This document shows positions 9,110 to 17,387 of a DNA stretch of 49,786 nucleotides, one piece after another; the first letter of the stretch is position 1; each line of letters starts with the position of its first letter. Origin of the DNA: an uncultured bacterium (lineage in GTDB: Bacteria; Cyanobacteriota; Vampirovibrionia; Gastranaerophilales; Gastranaerophilaceae). A program made the translations under genes and the position numbers. The notes below the pieces were generated by a model, which saw only the letters and a list, made by a program, of their open reading frames with translations, ran no database searches and was not told the DNA's origin. The DNA is taken from contig CAROLD010000014.1 of NCBI GenBank assembly GCA_949035555.1, positions 1 to 49,786 of the forward strand. Direction: 5' to 3'.

Positions 9110-10537
9110 TTAATCTATAATTATCTCTTTTTCATTTTTGTAAGTAACATATCCTAATGCGGCTTTTGGCGGCTTACGAAGATATTTTCGCATTGTGTAA
9201 ATAACACCGACTTTTGAAGACTCCGCCCCGGAAGAATGTTCTTTGGCTAATTTTGCACAGTTCAAAATTAATTCATCAGTAATATTTTGGGATTTTAAAA
9301 GCACATGCGACCCCGCACAATCCTTGGTGTGAAACCATAAATCTTCATCTGCCGCAAGTTTTGAGATAATATAATCATTTTGCTTATTATTTTTGCCTAT
9401 ATAAATCCAAGTTTCATTTCCTAAATCTAATTTTATTGGTTCTAATGAGGATTTTGCAGCCTTTGTTGATTTTTTATCTGTTTCTATCACTTCATCGGAT
9501 ATATCCAATAAATCGTTAATATTTTCAGCGCTTTCAATTGAATATTTTATCTGTTTCAGATTAGATTTATTAATCATATAGTCTTCAATTAGCTCTGATA
9601 ATTTATTTAGTGAAGTTTTGCACTTATTATATTGTTTATAAAATTTAGCGGCATTTTCTTTTAGAGATTTTAACCCATCAAGCTCAATCGTTATATACCT
9701 GTCATTTTCATAATCATAAACAGAAATAGAAGAGGAATAATCCTTCAGACTATACAAATTAGCCATAATCAAATCTCCGCGCAGTCTATACTTATCACAA
9801 TCAGAACTTTGCTGAACCTGATACTCCATTTGCTTTAAAGATTTATCCACTTTTTTTAGTCTTTGCGAGATTATAGTTGTATATTGAGTTTTAAGGGCCT
9901 TAAACTTATCTTGTGCAATGTAATGAGCATAATAATCATCAATCATGCCGTTAACAGATGAGTTAACAGAATGTATATCCAGTAAGCTTGTCCAATGCTT
10001 GACAGCACCTGATTGTTTTGGTGGATAGGTATATGGAATACCACCATACATCTCTCTGACACTACTTTTTTCAGCCCCTACATTATGTGCACAGCCTAAA
10101 ATAAGGTTTGTATCATAGTTATATAAAACAACATTTGAATGCTTTCCCATCAATTCAAACGCCAGACACAAATAAATCCTATCTCCGAGTTCATTATATG
10201 TTTCAATATAAAACTCAAGAATTCTTTCATTCTCGGGCTGTTCAACTTTTGCAATCCTTGAATTTCCGAGATATTTACGCAAAAGCATGCAAAACATCGG
10301 CGGTTTTTGCGGAATTTCCAACATTCTTTTTTCGGCATTCTCTTTTGACATAAAGCACAAATGATATAACTGAGGATTTATATTTACATAAAATTGTCTT
10401 GTTTCACCATTATTACGCAGGGTAAAAACAAGTTCTCTTCTTGTCGGCTGCTGGATTTTATTAATTCTGGAACCTGTTAAAAACTCAGATTGTTCCTTTA
10501 AAAAAGCTTTTAATGTCAAACTGTCAAATGTAATCAT
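9110..10537 (-). CDS. rqcH: RqcH/NFACT-family ribosome quality control protein
   Basis: NFACT proteins bind stalled 50S subunits and, in bacteria, recruit tRNA-Ala to add alanine tails for degradation. NFACT-N covers about 1-185 with ELMGKHSN. A charged coiled-coil region covers about 190-360. NFACT-R covers about 365-475 with WIYIGKNNKQND, DLWFHTKD and GSHVLL. The protein (475 aa) is shorter than Bacillus-type RqcH (about 570), apparently lacking the C-terminal NFACT-C part. The site that is Asp-Arg in characterised RqcH (recalled motif N-D-R-I) appears here as Glu104-Arg105, a conservative change. No SD is visible before the ATG. It is first in the rqcH-rsmE-cca-asmA run. Confidence 0.88.
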   Translation of the reverse strand: MITFDSLTLKAFLKEQSEFLTGSRINKIQQPTRRELVFTLRNNGETRQFYVNINPQLYHLCFMSKENAEKRMLEIPQKPPMFCMLLRKYLGNSRIAKVEQPENERILEFYIETYNELGDRIYLCLAFELMGKHSNVVLYNYDTNLILGCAHNVGAEKSSVREMYGGIPYTYPPKQSGAVKHWTSLLDIHSVNSSVNGMIDDYYAHYIAQDKFKALKTQYTTIISQRLKKVDKSLKQMEYQVQQSSDCDKYRLRGDLIMANLYSLKDYSSSISVYDYENDRYITIELDGLKSLKENAAKFYKQYNKCKTSLNKLSELIEDYMINKSNLKQIKYSIESAENINDLLDISDEVIETDKKSTKAAKSSLEPIKLDLGNETWIYIGKNNKQNDYIISKLAADEDLWFHTKDCAGSHVLLKSQNITDELILNCAKLAKEHSSGAESSKVGVIYTMRKYLRKPPKAALGYVTYKNEKEIIID

Positions 10538-10565
10538 AAAAAAAGGTTAACAAAAATCAGAAATA

Positions 10566-10594
10566 TTGTCCAATACATTTTTATATGCTAAAAT
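10566..10594 (+). promoter_or_regulatory. promoter for the 10618 gene
   Basis: TTGTCC (10566-10571) and TAAAAT (10589-10594) are separated by 17 nt, with TG one base before the -10 (extended -10). The predicted start is near 10601, giving a short leader with the SD GAAGGA before the ATG at 10618. Confidence 0.6.
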
Positions 10595-10617
10595 ATATCA
10601 GAAGAAAGAAGGACATT

Positions 10618-10914
10618 ATGGCTAAAGAAAAGAAAAATTCAAACCTTATTGAAGGTAATGAAGTAATTACTGTACTAATTACAACTCAAGAACATCTTAT
10701 TAGAGGTAAGCTATCACTTCCAATTGCAAGTGTTGTTGAAAATCCTACAATTGATAATCTGTTATTCTACACACTGAATTGCGGAAATATGTTTATTTCT
10801 TTACACGACTGTATAATCATGAACAAAGAGAATGTTGAATATCAGCCGGAGCAGGTTAAAAGTTATAACATTAATCTTAATATAGTCCATTCTTGTAGAA
10901 TTGTTGAAGATTAA
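10618..10914 (+). CDS. small conserved-looking protein of unknown function
   Basis: The protein is 98 aa when started at the ATG at 10618, which has a strong SD (AAGAAGGA) 6 nt upstream. An in-frame codon at 10585 has none and lies upstream of the predicted transcription start. After a short Lys-rich N-terminus the sequence looks like a small beta-barrel: alternating strands VITVLITT, IRGKLSLP, LLFYTLN, MFISLHDCIIM and a final NIVHSCRIVED. There is no signal peptide or membrane segment. The layout suggests a small Sm-like or single-sheet cytoplasmic protein, but I do not recognise the family. It has its own promoter and terminator, so it is a single-gene unit. Confidence 0.75.
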   Translation: MAKEKKNSNLIEGNEVITVLITTQEHLIRGKLSLPIASVVENPTIDNLLFYTLNCGNMFISLHDCIIMNKENVEYQPEQVKSYNINLNIVHSCRIVED

Positions 10915-10926
10915 TAAAAAAAGGCG

Positions 10927-10967
10927 AAAAAAAGATTACAAATGTTACATATTGTAGTCTTTTTTTT
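10927..10967 (+). terminator. intrinsic terminator after the 10618 gene
   Basis: A 15-bp stem (10927-10941 with 10952-10966, one G-U pair) has the lower part A/T and the upper part GATTACAA/TTGTAGTC. It is followed by a T run. It lies 12 nt after the stop and upstream of aspS. Confidence 0.8.
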
Positions 10968-11023
10968 GTGTTTTTGCTAATATTATAGTTGCGATATAAA
11001 TAGACAAAAAAGGAAATAAGAAG

Positions 11024-12805
11024 ATGATTAAAACTAAGTTTAAAGACCACGAGTGCGGAAAACTTACTTTGGCAAATGTAGATGAAACTATTACATTGTC
11101 AGGTTGGGTTTCTACAATTCGAGATTTAGGCGGTATTTTATTTGTAGAACTAAGAGATAGAAGTGGATTTTTCCAAATCGTTGCTAACCCTCAAATAAAT
11201 CCGCAAATTCATAAAGTTTTAGAAACAGTAAAAACAGAATATGTTATAACTGTAAGTGGAAAAGTTTCAAAAAGACCAGAAGAAACATATAACGAAAAAT
11301 ACCCTACAGGACAAGTTGAAATGTATCCTGAATCTATTGAAGTTCTTTCTGAATCAAAAGTTTTACCATTTGTTTTAGACGATGAAAATGTATCAGAAGA
11401 TATCAGACTTAAATACAGATACCTTGATATGAGACGTGAACAAATGCTATCAAAAATGGTTATGCGCCACGATATTGTTAAGGCAATCAGAAATTATATG
11501 AATGATCTGGACTTCTTAGAAGTTGAAACTCCTATTTTGTGTAAAACAACACCTGAAGGAGCTAGAGATTATCTTGTACCTTCACGCGTTCAAGAAGGTA
11601 AATTCTATGCACTTCCACAATCTCCACAAATCTTTAAACAATTATTGATGGTTGGCGGTATCGAAAGATATTATCAAGTTGCTAAATGTTTTAGAGATGA
11701 AGATTTGCGTGCAGATAGACAACCTGAATTTACACAGGTAGATATTGAAATGTCATTTGTAGAACAACAAGACGTAATCAAAGTTGTAGAAGGCTTGATT
11801 GTTGATGCATTCAAAGCAGCCGGAGTTGAAGTAAAACCTCCATTTATCCAAATGCCTTGGCAAGAAGCTATGGACAGATTTGGCTCAGACAAACCTGATA
11901 CAAGATTTGGTTTAGAATTATTTGACCTTGGCGATATCATTATGGAATCAGAATTCCAAATCGTTAAAAATACTCTTGAAAACGGCGGTATCGTTCGTGG
12001 TATTAGAATTCCAGGCGGTGCTAAATACTCAAGAAAAGAAATCGATGATATTACTAAACTTGCAGTTTCATTTGGCGCGAAAGCTCTTGCTAATATTATT
12101 TACAACGAAGATGGAACAGCAAAATCTCCTGTATTGAAATTCGTTACAGAAGAACAAGCAAAAGCAATTCAAGATAGAGCACAAGCACAAGCCGGTGATA
12201 TTATCTTCTTTGTTGCTGATAAACCAAAATTAGTTTATGATATTATGGGAAGATTAAGATTACACTTTGGCAAATCTCTAAATTTAATCGATGAATCAAA
12301 ACACGCTCTTCTTTGGGTTGTAGACTTCCCAATGTTTGAATGGTCAGATGAAGAAGGAAGATTCAAAGCAATGCACCATCCATTCACTTCACCTTGTCTT
12401 GAAGATTTAGATAAACTTAAATCAGGTGATTTGGGTAATGTAAAATCAATCGCTTATGATATCGTATATAACGGTACTGAATTAGGCGGAGGTTCTGTAA
12501 GAATCCATAATTCAGAAGTTCAATCTACAGTATTCAAAGCTTTAGGCTTAACAGAAGAAGAAGCACAAGAAAAATTCGGATTTATGGTTAATGCACTACA
12601 GTATGGAACACCTCCTCACGCAGGTTTAGCAATCGGTTTGGACAGACTTGTTGCGTTGCTGGCAAGAACAGAATCTATCCGTGACGTTATTGCATTCCCT
12701 AAAAACGCAGGTGCTAAATGCTTAATGAGTGATGCTCCTGGAGTTGCTGCTCTAAAACAACTTAGAGAACTTCACATTAAAAGCACTGCTAATATGGGTA
12801 AATAA
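11024..12805 (+). CDS. aspS: aspartyl-tRNA synthetase
   Basis: It charges tRNA-Asp with aspartate. At 593 aa it has the usual bacterial length, including the GAD insertion. The N-terminal OB-fold anticodon domain (about 1-110) has GWVSTIRDLGG. Class II motif 2 is FRDEDLRADRQPEFTQ and motif 3 is GLAIGLDRLVALL. The residue after RD in the OB fold is Leu, as in the E. coli discriminating enzyme, rather than the His of the Pseudomonas non-discriminating type. I infer a preference for tRNA-Asp, tentatively. An SD (AAGGAAATAAGAAG) precedes the ATG. It is a single gene between two terminators. Confidence 0.96.
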   Translation: MIKTKFKDHECGKLTLANVDETITLSGWVSTIRDLGGILFVELRDRSGFFQIVANPQINPQIHKVLETVKTEYVITVSGKVSKRPEETYNEKYPTGQVEMYPESIEVLSESKVLPFVLDDENVSEDIRLKYRYLDMRREQMLSKMVMRHDIVKAIRNYMNDLDFLEVETPILCKTTPEGARDYLVPSRVQEGKFYALPQSPQIFKQLLMVGGIERYYQVAKCFRDEDLRADRQPEFTQVDIEMSFVEQQDVIKVVEGLIVDAFKAAGVEVKPPFIQMPWQEAMDRFGSDKPDTRFGLELFDLGDIIMESEFQIVKNTLENGGIVRGIRIPGGAKYSRKEIDDITKLAVSFGAKALANIIYNEDGTAKSPVLKFVTEEQAKAIQDRAQAQAGDIIFFVADKPKLVYDIMGRLRLHFGKSLNLIDESKHALLWVVDFPMFEWSDEEGRFKAMHHPFTSPCLEDLDKLKSGDLGNVKSIAYDIVYNGTELGGGSVRIHNSEVQSTVFKALGLTEEEAQEKFGFMVNALQYGTPPHAGLAIGLDRLVALLARTESIRDVIAFPKNAGAKCLMSDAPGVAALKQLRELHIKSTANMGK

Positions 12806-12822
12806 CCAAAATAATCATTTTC

Positions 12823-12857
12823 AAAAAAAGACCGCTAGTTTTAAGCGGTCTTTTTTT
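12823..12857. terminator. bidirectional intrinsic terminator after aspS
   Basis: A 14-bp stem (12823-12836 with 12844-12857, core GACCGCT) is flanked by seven A on the left and seven T on the right. It follows aspS by 17 nt and also lies downstream of the minus-strand metallopeptidase-like locus. Confidence 0.9.
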
Positions 12858-12931
12858 ATTATGTAGTATTATCAAATAAAACCTTTTAAGTTATCAAGAA
12901 TATCAGCTTCTTAAATTTCTATTTCAGAAAC

Positions 12932-13108
12932 TTATAAAGGATCTTCCACAGATTTTGGCTTTATACCAAAGAAAGATTTTATGCGTTCTTTACGTAAGTT
13001 CTTCATTTCTTTTTTTACAACTTTAAGAGTTTCATCATATAACATAGCCAACATTTCTGATTTATTTGCATTTTCAGTTGCCAAACCTTTTGATTCTTCC
13101 CAAAAACG
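12932..13108 (-). pseudogene. in-frame 3' remnant of the metallopeptidase-like gene beyond its stop
   Basis: Immediately after the TAA at 13111-13109 the same frame stays open for 58 more codons to a second TAA at 12934-12932. The first residues are RFWEESKGLATEN. It contains a strongly basic helical stretch (KKEMKNLRKERIKS) and ends KPKSVEDPL. The composition is protein-like, with no internal SD plus start. The simplest reading is a nonsense change, for example GAA to TAA, that cut off the last ~58 residues. Stop-codon read-through or a sequencing error are alternatives. Confidence 0.6.
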
Positions 13109-13837
13109 TTAAACAGCTCCACCAACTTTATATGCTCGAGATTCATCTTTTAAAACTCCACGAAGACATTTCATAACCATCAAACTCTGTTTAGGGTTAT
13201 TTTCTACTTTACAATATTCAACTAAACGTTTTAGTTCTGTTTGAAATGTATTTTCATCTGGAAGTTCCATCTGGGCTAATAAACCTTTTTTATTAAGTTT
13301 ATGCATCGTTGAACCTTGAAGAGCTGAGTCTCCTAATTTACTTCCATAAAGCAAACCTTGTTGCAAATCCATATTTTTTTCATTAATTAAATTTCCATAT
13401 TTTTGGATATACTTATCTAAGTATTTCTGACCACGTAACTTTAAATATACTTTTTCTAAAAAAGCCCTTGGACTAAAACGCTTAAACAAAACATGTTCTA
13501 ACTCATGAGATGTTGTATTTAAAGCGTCAACAGTATCCATACATTCTAGACGTAAGGATAATAATATTGATTTATCTTTTGGATTTGGTAAAACAGTTGA
13601 TTTTGAACTTTCAAAATACATCTTAGCCATATCATCATTAAGCCCCACAGCCCCTGCATAACGTTTAAACGTGTCAAAATCATCTGCGATTATAATTTTA
13701 CCGGCTTTTTTGCTTCCAATACGCTCTGTAAGTATTTCTGATACACGTTTTACATTTACAGAACCGCCATTATCACATTCTTTCGCTAATTGTTTACCAA
13801 TATCTTTACAAGTACGTACAATCTCTTTTCGTGGCAT
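13109..13837 (-). CDS. HExxH metallopeptidase-like protein, C-terminus probably truncated
   Basis: The protein has 242 aa and I cannot name the family. A zinc-protease signature HELEH lies at 111-115 in TTSHELEHVLFKR. The region before it (about 88-110) is hydrophobic/polar helix, as in zincins. No clear third ligand is seen, though ESRAY near the end is a candidate. There is no signal peptide, so it is probably cytoplasmic. No SD precedes the ATG. The stop is followed by an open in-frame extension of 58 codons (12932-13108), so the present product looks truncated. An analogous HEKMH protein is encoded at 40221-41531, though the two are not obviously homologous. Enzyme activity is inference from one motif. 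Confidence 0.65.
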   Translation of the reverse strand: MPRKEIVRTCKDIGKQLAKECDNGGSVNVKRVSEILTERIGSKKAGKIIIADDFDTFKRYAGAVGLNDDMAKMYFESSKSTVLPNPKDKSILLSLRLECMDTVDALNTTSHELEHVLFKRFSPRAFLEKVYLKLRGQKYLDKYIQKYGNLINEKNMDLQQGLLYGSKLGDSALQGSTMHKLNKKGLLAQMELPDENTFQTELKRLVEYCKVENNPKQSLMVMKCLRGVLKDESRAYKVGGAV

Positions 13838-13878
13838 TAAAGTAATTAAAGAATTGACAAAATGTTAAGAAAATTAAA

Positions 13879-14166
13879 TTAGTTCATTTTTCTAATAAAC
13901 CTATGAGCTTCAATAACATCATCAAAATCAATCGGAGGTGGACCTTCTACTATTCGCAAAGGTAAATGACAATCGGATTTTCTATTAAAATTAAAAACGA
14001 CTTCGCCAAAATCTTTCCCGCATTTTTCGCATGATAAACTACAGAGCAGAATATCGCAATCCCTTTCCAAAATTTTAATTGAATTATCATTAAATTCATT
14101 TTTGCATCGGGAACAACAAAGCCCTGAAAACAGTGTTTTTATGTCTTTTTGAGTAAAATTTTTCAT
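13879..14166 (-). CDS. small zinc-ribbon protein of unknown function
   Basis: At 95 aa it has two Cys-x2-Cys knuckles, CSRC near residue 18 and CEKC near residue 46. These are spaced as in a zinc ribbon and are preceded by other cysteines (C17, C36, C42). The C-terminal third has a Pro-rich turn (GPPPIDFDDV) and a short helix. There is no signal peptide. The ATG has no SD; instead a promoter places its -10 box 6 nt before the start codon, suggesting a leaderless message. It is followed 41 nt later by the metallopeptidase-like gene on the same strand. Binding of nucleic acid or protein is possible but unsupported. Confidence 0.7.
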   Translation of the reverse strand: MKNFTQKDIKTLFSGLCCSRCKNEFNDNSIKILERDCDILLCSLSCEKCGKDFGEVVFNFNRKSDCHLPLRIVEGPPPIDFDDVIEAHRFIRKMN

Positions 14167-14172
14167 AATAAT

Positions 14173-14202
14173 ATTTTATATTAATTTTTGTAAATATTTC
14201 AA
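14173..14202 (-). promoter_or_regulatory. promoter placing the zinc-ribbon gene as leaderless
   Basis: TTGAAA (14202-14197) and TAAAAT (14178-14173) are 18 nt apart on the minus strand. The -10 ends 6 nt before the ATG at 14166, so the predicted first base is at or next to the start codon. Confidence 0.55.
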
Positions 14203-14215
14203 CTATTTGTACTAT
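14188..14215 (+). promoter_or_regulatory. possible promoter for the 30-aa membrane peptide
   Basis: TTGTAA (14188-14193) and TACTAT (14210-14215) are 16 nt apart, about 60 nt before the small ORF. It overlaps the divergent zinc-ribbon promoter. The fit is moderate in an AT-rich region. Confidence 0.3.
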
Positions 14216-14274
14216 ATATTGTTATTTTAACTCAAAAAGTGGGATTAATAAACATGTAACCAAAGGAGGCTATC

Positions 14275-14367
14275 ATGGCTATCAATTTAATTCTATTCGG
14301 TTTCATTGTTTACACCGCACTAATCGTTGTACCAAGCATCTGGGAAGAATTAACAACAGAAGGGTAA
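14275..14367 (+). CDS. 30-residue single-pass membrane peptide
   Basis: The ATG at 14275 follows a perfect AAAGGAGG with 5 nt spacing, the best ribosome binding site in the window. The peptide is a short polar start (MAIN), a hydrophobic helix of about 19 residues (LILFGFIVYTALIVVP), then an acidic tail SIWEELTTEG. The charge distribution suggests one transmembrane segment. I do not recognise it. It is reminiscent in size of the tiny membrane subunits found in cyanobacteria, but I see no sequence match to one. It stands alone between the zinc-ribbon gene and mnmG. A toxin or a small membrane regulator are other possibilities. Confidence 0.6.
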   Translation: MAINLILFGFIVYTALIVVPSIWEELTTEG

Positions 14368-14449
14368 ATATATAATTTAATCCGCTAAACAATTAGTTTT
14401 CCGTTTTTGCCATTCAGAAGAGTTTAATCTATTTTTAGTGTGTTAGTTA

Positions 14450-14466
14450 CGCTTATTTAATAAGCG
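14450..14466. promoter_or_regulatory. perfect palindrome upstream of mnmG
   Basis: CGCTTATT and AATAAGCG form an 8+1+8 inverted repeat 46 nt before the mnmG start and about 33 nt before its putative -10 box. There is no U-run, so it is not a terminator. The position fits an operator for a dimeric regulator overlapping the -35 region. Confidence 0.35.
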
Positions 14467-14499
14467 GGAAGTTTGTTATGCGAAATTCCTTGTTTGCTC

Positions 14500-14505
14500 T
14501 ATAAT
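14500..14505 (+). promoter_or_regulatory. -10 box of mnmG, close to the start codon
   Basis: A perfect TATAAT ends 6 nt before the ATG at 14512. I find no convincing -35 at 16-18 nt. The same 6-nt distance is seen at other SD-less genes in the window. Confidence 0.45.
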
Positions 14506-14511
14506 AAGGTT

Positions 14512-16395
14512 ATGGATTATCTTAAGAATAAATTTGATATTATAATAGTTGGTGCGGGTCACGCAGGATGCGAAGCTGCATTGGCGTGTGCAAAACTAGG
14601 AACAAAAGTTTTGTTATGTACCTTAAATGTTGATAACATTGCTCTTCAACCTTGTAACCCTGCCGTCGGCGGACCGGCAAAATCGACACTGGTACGTGAA
14701 ATTGATGCACTCGGCGGAGTTATGGGCGAAGTTACAGATGCTACATATCTACAGTTAAAAGTATTAAATTCGTCAAAAGGTCCTGCTGTTAGAGCCTTAC
14801 GCGCACAATCAGATAAAGCGGAATATACCCGCTATATGAGAAATTTAATTGAAAGTAATGAAAATATATATTTAAAACAATGCTGTATTACTGAATTGAA
14901 AGTCAATGGAGACAAAGTTTGCGGAGCAATTGATGAATTTGGTATAGAATACAGTGCAAAAGCAGTAGTACTCACAACCGGAACTTCTTTAGAAGGTAGA
15001 ATTTTTGTAGGTCTTCAGGCATATAGCGCTGGAAGATTGGGGGAACAAGCCGCAATAGGTCTATCGGACTCTTTGCACAAGCTTGGTATTGAAACAAAAA
15101 AACTTAAAACAGGAACTCCGGCGCGCGTTGATAAAAGAACAATTGATTACTCAAAAATGACTATTCAACCGGGAGATGAAGAATTAAGTTTCTTCTCATT
15201 TAAACCAAACCGCCCTATTAGAAAGACTTACCCTTGTTACTTAACAAGAACAAACGAAGAAACACACAGGATTATCAAAGAAAATCTTGACAAATCTCCA
15301 ATGTATCAAGGATTAATTCATGGAGTAGGACCGCGTTACTGTCCGTCGATTGAAGATAAAATAGTAAGATTTGCATCAAATCCCTCGCACCATATATTCA
15401 TAGAACCTGAAGGACTCGGCACATATGAAACATACATTCAAGGCTTCTCAACAAGCTTACCTGCAAATGTTCAGGAACTTATGATAAGGAGCTTACCGGG
15501 ACTTGAAAAAGCGCACATCATAAAGCCGGCTTACGCTGTAGAATACGACTATGTACCTGCTATTCAGACAACTCATTCACTAATGTCTAAAAAAATAAAA
15601 GGTTTATTCTTTGGCGGTCAAATCAACGGCACAAGCGGTTACGAAGAAGCGGCGGCACAGGGCTTGATAGCGGGCATAAATGCATTTAACTATCTAAACG
15701 GCTCTGAAATGCTTGAACTATCGAGAAGTTCGTCTTATACAGGAACTCTTATTGATGATTTGGTAACAAAAGATATTCAGGATCCTTACAGAATGCTTAC
15801 ATCGCGTTCAGAATACAGATTACTGCTAAGACAGGACAATGCTGACGAAAGATTAACATCAATTGGTCACAAAATAGGATTGATTGACGATGACCAATTT
15901 GAAAGATTTAATAACAAACAAAGATTGATACAAGATGAAAAAGCACGCTTAGACGGTCTAAAAATTTCCCCAACCGAAGAGGTAAATGAAATATTAGCAA
16001 AATATGAAGAACATATTGATCGCGGCATAAAAGCATCAGAGCTTTTAAAACGTCCTAACATCACATATAAAATTCTGCAAGAATTAGACAGCTCTACACA
16101 AGCATTGAATATTTCAAAAGATGTTTATGAACAGGTTGAAGTAATTGTAAAATATGACGGATATATCAAACGTCAGGAAGAACAAGTAGAACAGGCCGGA
16201 AAACTTGAAAAATTTAAAATACCGGATAATATTGATTACTCAAGTATAGACCATATTTCTACTGAAACAAAAGAAAAATTATCAAAAATCAGACCCAAAA
16301 ACCTTGCTCAAGCGGCAAGAATTGGGGGAGTTAAACCTGCTGATATTTCAATATTAATGGTAATGCTTGATAAAAATACTATTGCCCGCAAATAA
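14512..16395 (+). CDS. mnmG: tRNA uridine 5-carboxymethylaminomethyl modification enzyme MnmG (GidA)
   Basis: MnmG with MnmE makes (carboxymethyl)aminomethyl-U34 in tRNAs that read two-fold degenerate codons, using FAD. The N-terminal dinucleotide fold is IIIVGAGHAGCEAA. Other family motifs present are CNPAVGGPAKS, TGTSLEGRIFVG, LKTGTPARVD and GQINGTSGYEEAAAQG, with the C-terminal helical domain ending RIGGVKPADI. I place the start at the ATG at 14512 (627 aa). The longer TTG reading at 14473 adds residues the family lacks. There is no well-spaced SD: TATAAT ends 6 nt before the ATG, so the message may be leaderless. It converges on the formyltransferase gene. Confidence 0.95.
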   Translation: MDYLKNKFDIIIVGAGHAGCEAALACAKLGTKVLLCTLNVDNIALQPCNPAVGGPAKSTLVREIDALGGVMGEVTDATYLQLKVLNSSKGPAVRALRAQSDKAEYTRYMRNLIESNENIYLKQCCITELKVNGDKVCGAIDEFGIEYSAKAVVLTTGTSLEGRIFVGLQAYSAGRLGEQAAIGLSDSLHKLGIETKKLKTGTPARVDKRTIDYSKMTIQPGDEELSFFSFKPNRPIRKTYPCYLTRTNEETHRIIKENLDKSPMYQGLIHGVGPRYCPSIEDKIVRFASNPSHHIFIEPEGLGTYETYIQGFSTSLPANVQELMIRSLPGLEKAHIIKPAYAVEYDYVPAIQTTHSLMSKKIKGLFFGGQINGTSGYEEAAAQGLIAGINAFNYLNGSEMLELSRSSSYTGTLIDDLVTKDIQDPYRMLTSRSEYRLLLRQDNADERLTSIGHKIGLIDDDQFERFNNKQRLIQDEKARLDGLKISPTEEVNEILAKYEEHIDRGIKASELLKRPNITYKILQELDSSTQALNISKDVYEQVEVIVKYDGYIKRQEEQVEQAGKLEKFKIPDNIDYSSIDHISTETKEKLSKIRPKNLAQAARIGGVKPADISILMVMLDKNTIARK

Positions 16396-16416
16396 TTATA
16401 TGGCAATTCTTTAATC

Positions 16417-17352
16417 CTAAATTACTTTTTCAATATATTTTTTAGTCATCAAAGGTGATTTATATAACGTCAAATCATTAAATCTTATTGATTTACCATC
16501 AGCACAGACAATAGTCAGCGATTTTTTATCGGCATTTTTTGCAATAATATCACCAGATTTAGCATTATTTGTTTCTAGCAAAATCTGAAATTTGTAAGGA
16601 TTTACTATAAAAAACTTATCGTTATGAGTAATATAACAAGGCAAAAATGGATGCAATGCGCGAATTGTGCGAGAAATCTGCTCCGATGTCTGAATTTCAA
16701 AATCAAGCATTCTTTCTTTCCCTGATATATTCGGATAATATGTTGCATATTTTTCACTTTGCGTGATAGGAGTTAAAATTCGATTATTCAAATCATTAAT
16801 GAACTCAGTGACTAAACTTCTTGCGACAACAACACTGCGTTCTCGTAGTTCTTTTGAGGTATCCGAGGGAAGAATTTCCACTTTTTGCTGTTTCATAACA
16901 GCCCCTGCATCTAATTTTTCATTCATTAGATGCAATGTCACTCCTGAATATTTTTCACCGTGCAAAATTGTCTGTAAATAAGGATTTGGACCTCGATATT
17001 TTGGCAGAAGTGACGGATGAACATTCACTGTTGCAATCTTAGGGATATTAAAGGTTTCTTTTGTAATACGCTCTTTCCAGGTACCAACAATTATTAAATC
17101 AACATTCAATGCAATAAGCATTTTCCTAAAATCAGGACAATTCGCTGATTTGTACCGTATCTGACTTAACTTCAATTCATTTATAAGAGTCACCTCAGGT
17201 GCGGGTTTAAAAAAATCATCAAAAAACAGCTTAAATCGGGAATTAGAGGTCTGTTCATACCTGAATACACCTACAATCTCTGCACCCGCATCAACTGCCC
17301 CAAGAACGATATTAGCAAGCATTAAGCCCTTACCTAAAATAACAACCCTCAT
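16417..17352 (-). CDS. formyltransferase, methionyl-tRNA formyltransferase-like
   Basis: This 311-aa member of the formyl-THF-dependent transferase family has a Rossmann-type start, MRVVILGKGLML. The catalytic triad is intact: N110 and H112 in NVHPSLLPKYRG, and D148 in LDAGAV. A C-terminal domain of about 100 residues follows, as in Fmt (around residues 205-310). Length matches Fmt. The N-terminal segment VFRYEQTSNSRFKLFFDDFF is unlike classical Fmt, so a sugar-amine formyltransferase of the ArnA-N type cannot be excluded. There is no SD: a good promoter has its -10 box 6 nt before the ATG, so the message is probably leaderless. It converges on mnmG. Confidence 0.75.
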   Translation of the reverse strand: MRVVILGKGLMLANIVLGAVDAGAEIVGVFRYEQTSNSRFKLFFDDFFKPAPEVTLINELKLSQIRYKSANCPDFRKMLIALNVDLIIVGTWKERITKETFNIPKIATVNVHPSLLPKYRGPNPYLQTILHGEKYSGVTLHLMNEKLDAGAVMKQQKVEILPSDTSKELRERSVVVARSLVTEFINDLNNRILTPITQSEKYATYYPNISGKERMLDFEIQTSEQISRTIRALHPFLPCYITHNDKFFIVNPYKFQILLETNNAKSGDIIAKNADKKSLTIVCADGKSIRFNDLTLYKSPLMTKKYIEKVI

Positions 17353-17358
17353 AAATAT

Positions 17359-17387
17359 ATTATAAATAAAAAGTGTACCGGAGTAAA
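17359..17387 (-). promoter_or_regulatory. promoter of the formyltransferase gene (leaderless)
   Basis: TTTACT (17387-17382) and a perfect TATAAT (17364-17359) are 17 nt apart, and the -10 ends 6 nt before the ATG. The -35 falls inside the loop of the upstream gene's terminator hairpin. Confidence 0.65.

Noticed and set aside
13109..13837. Reading the HELEH gene's stop as a reassigned codon
   Set aside because: TAA is used as the ordinary stop in nearly every other gene in the window, so genome-wide reassignment is not supported.
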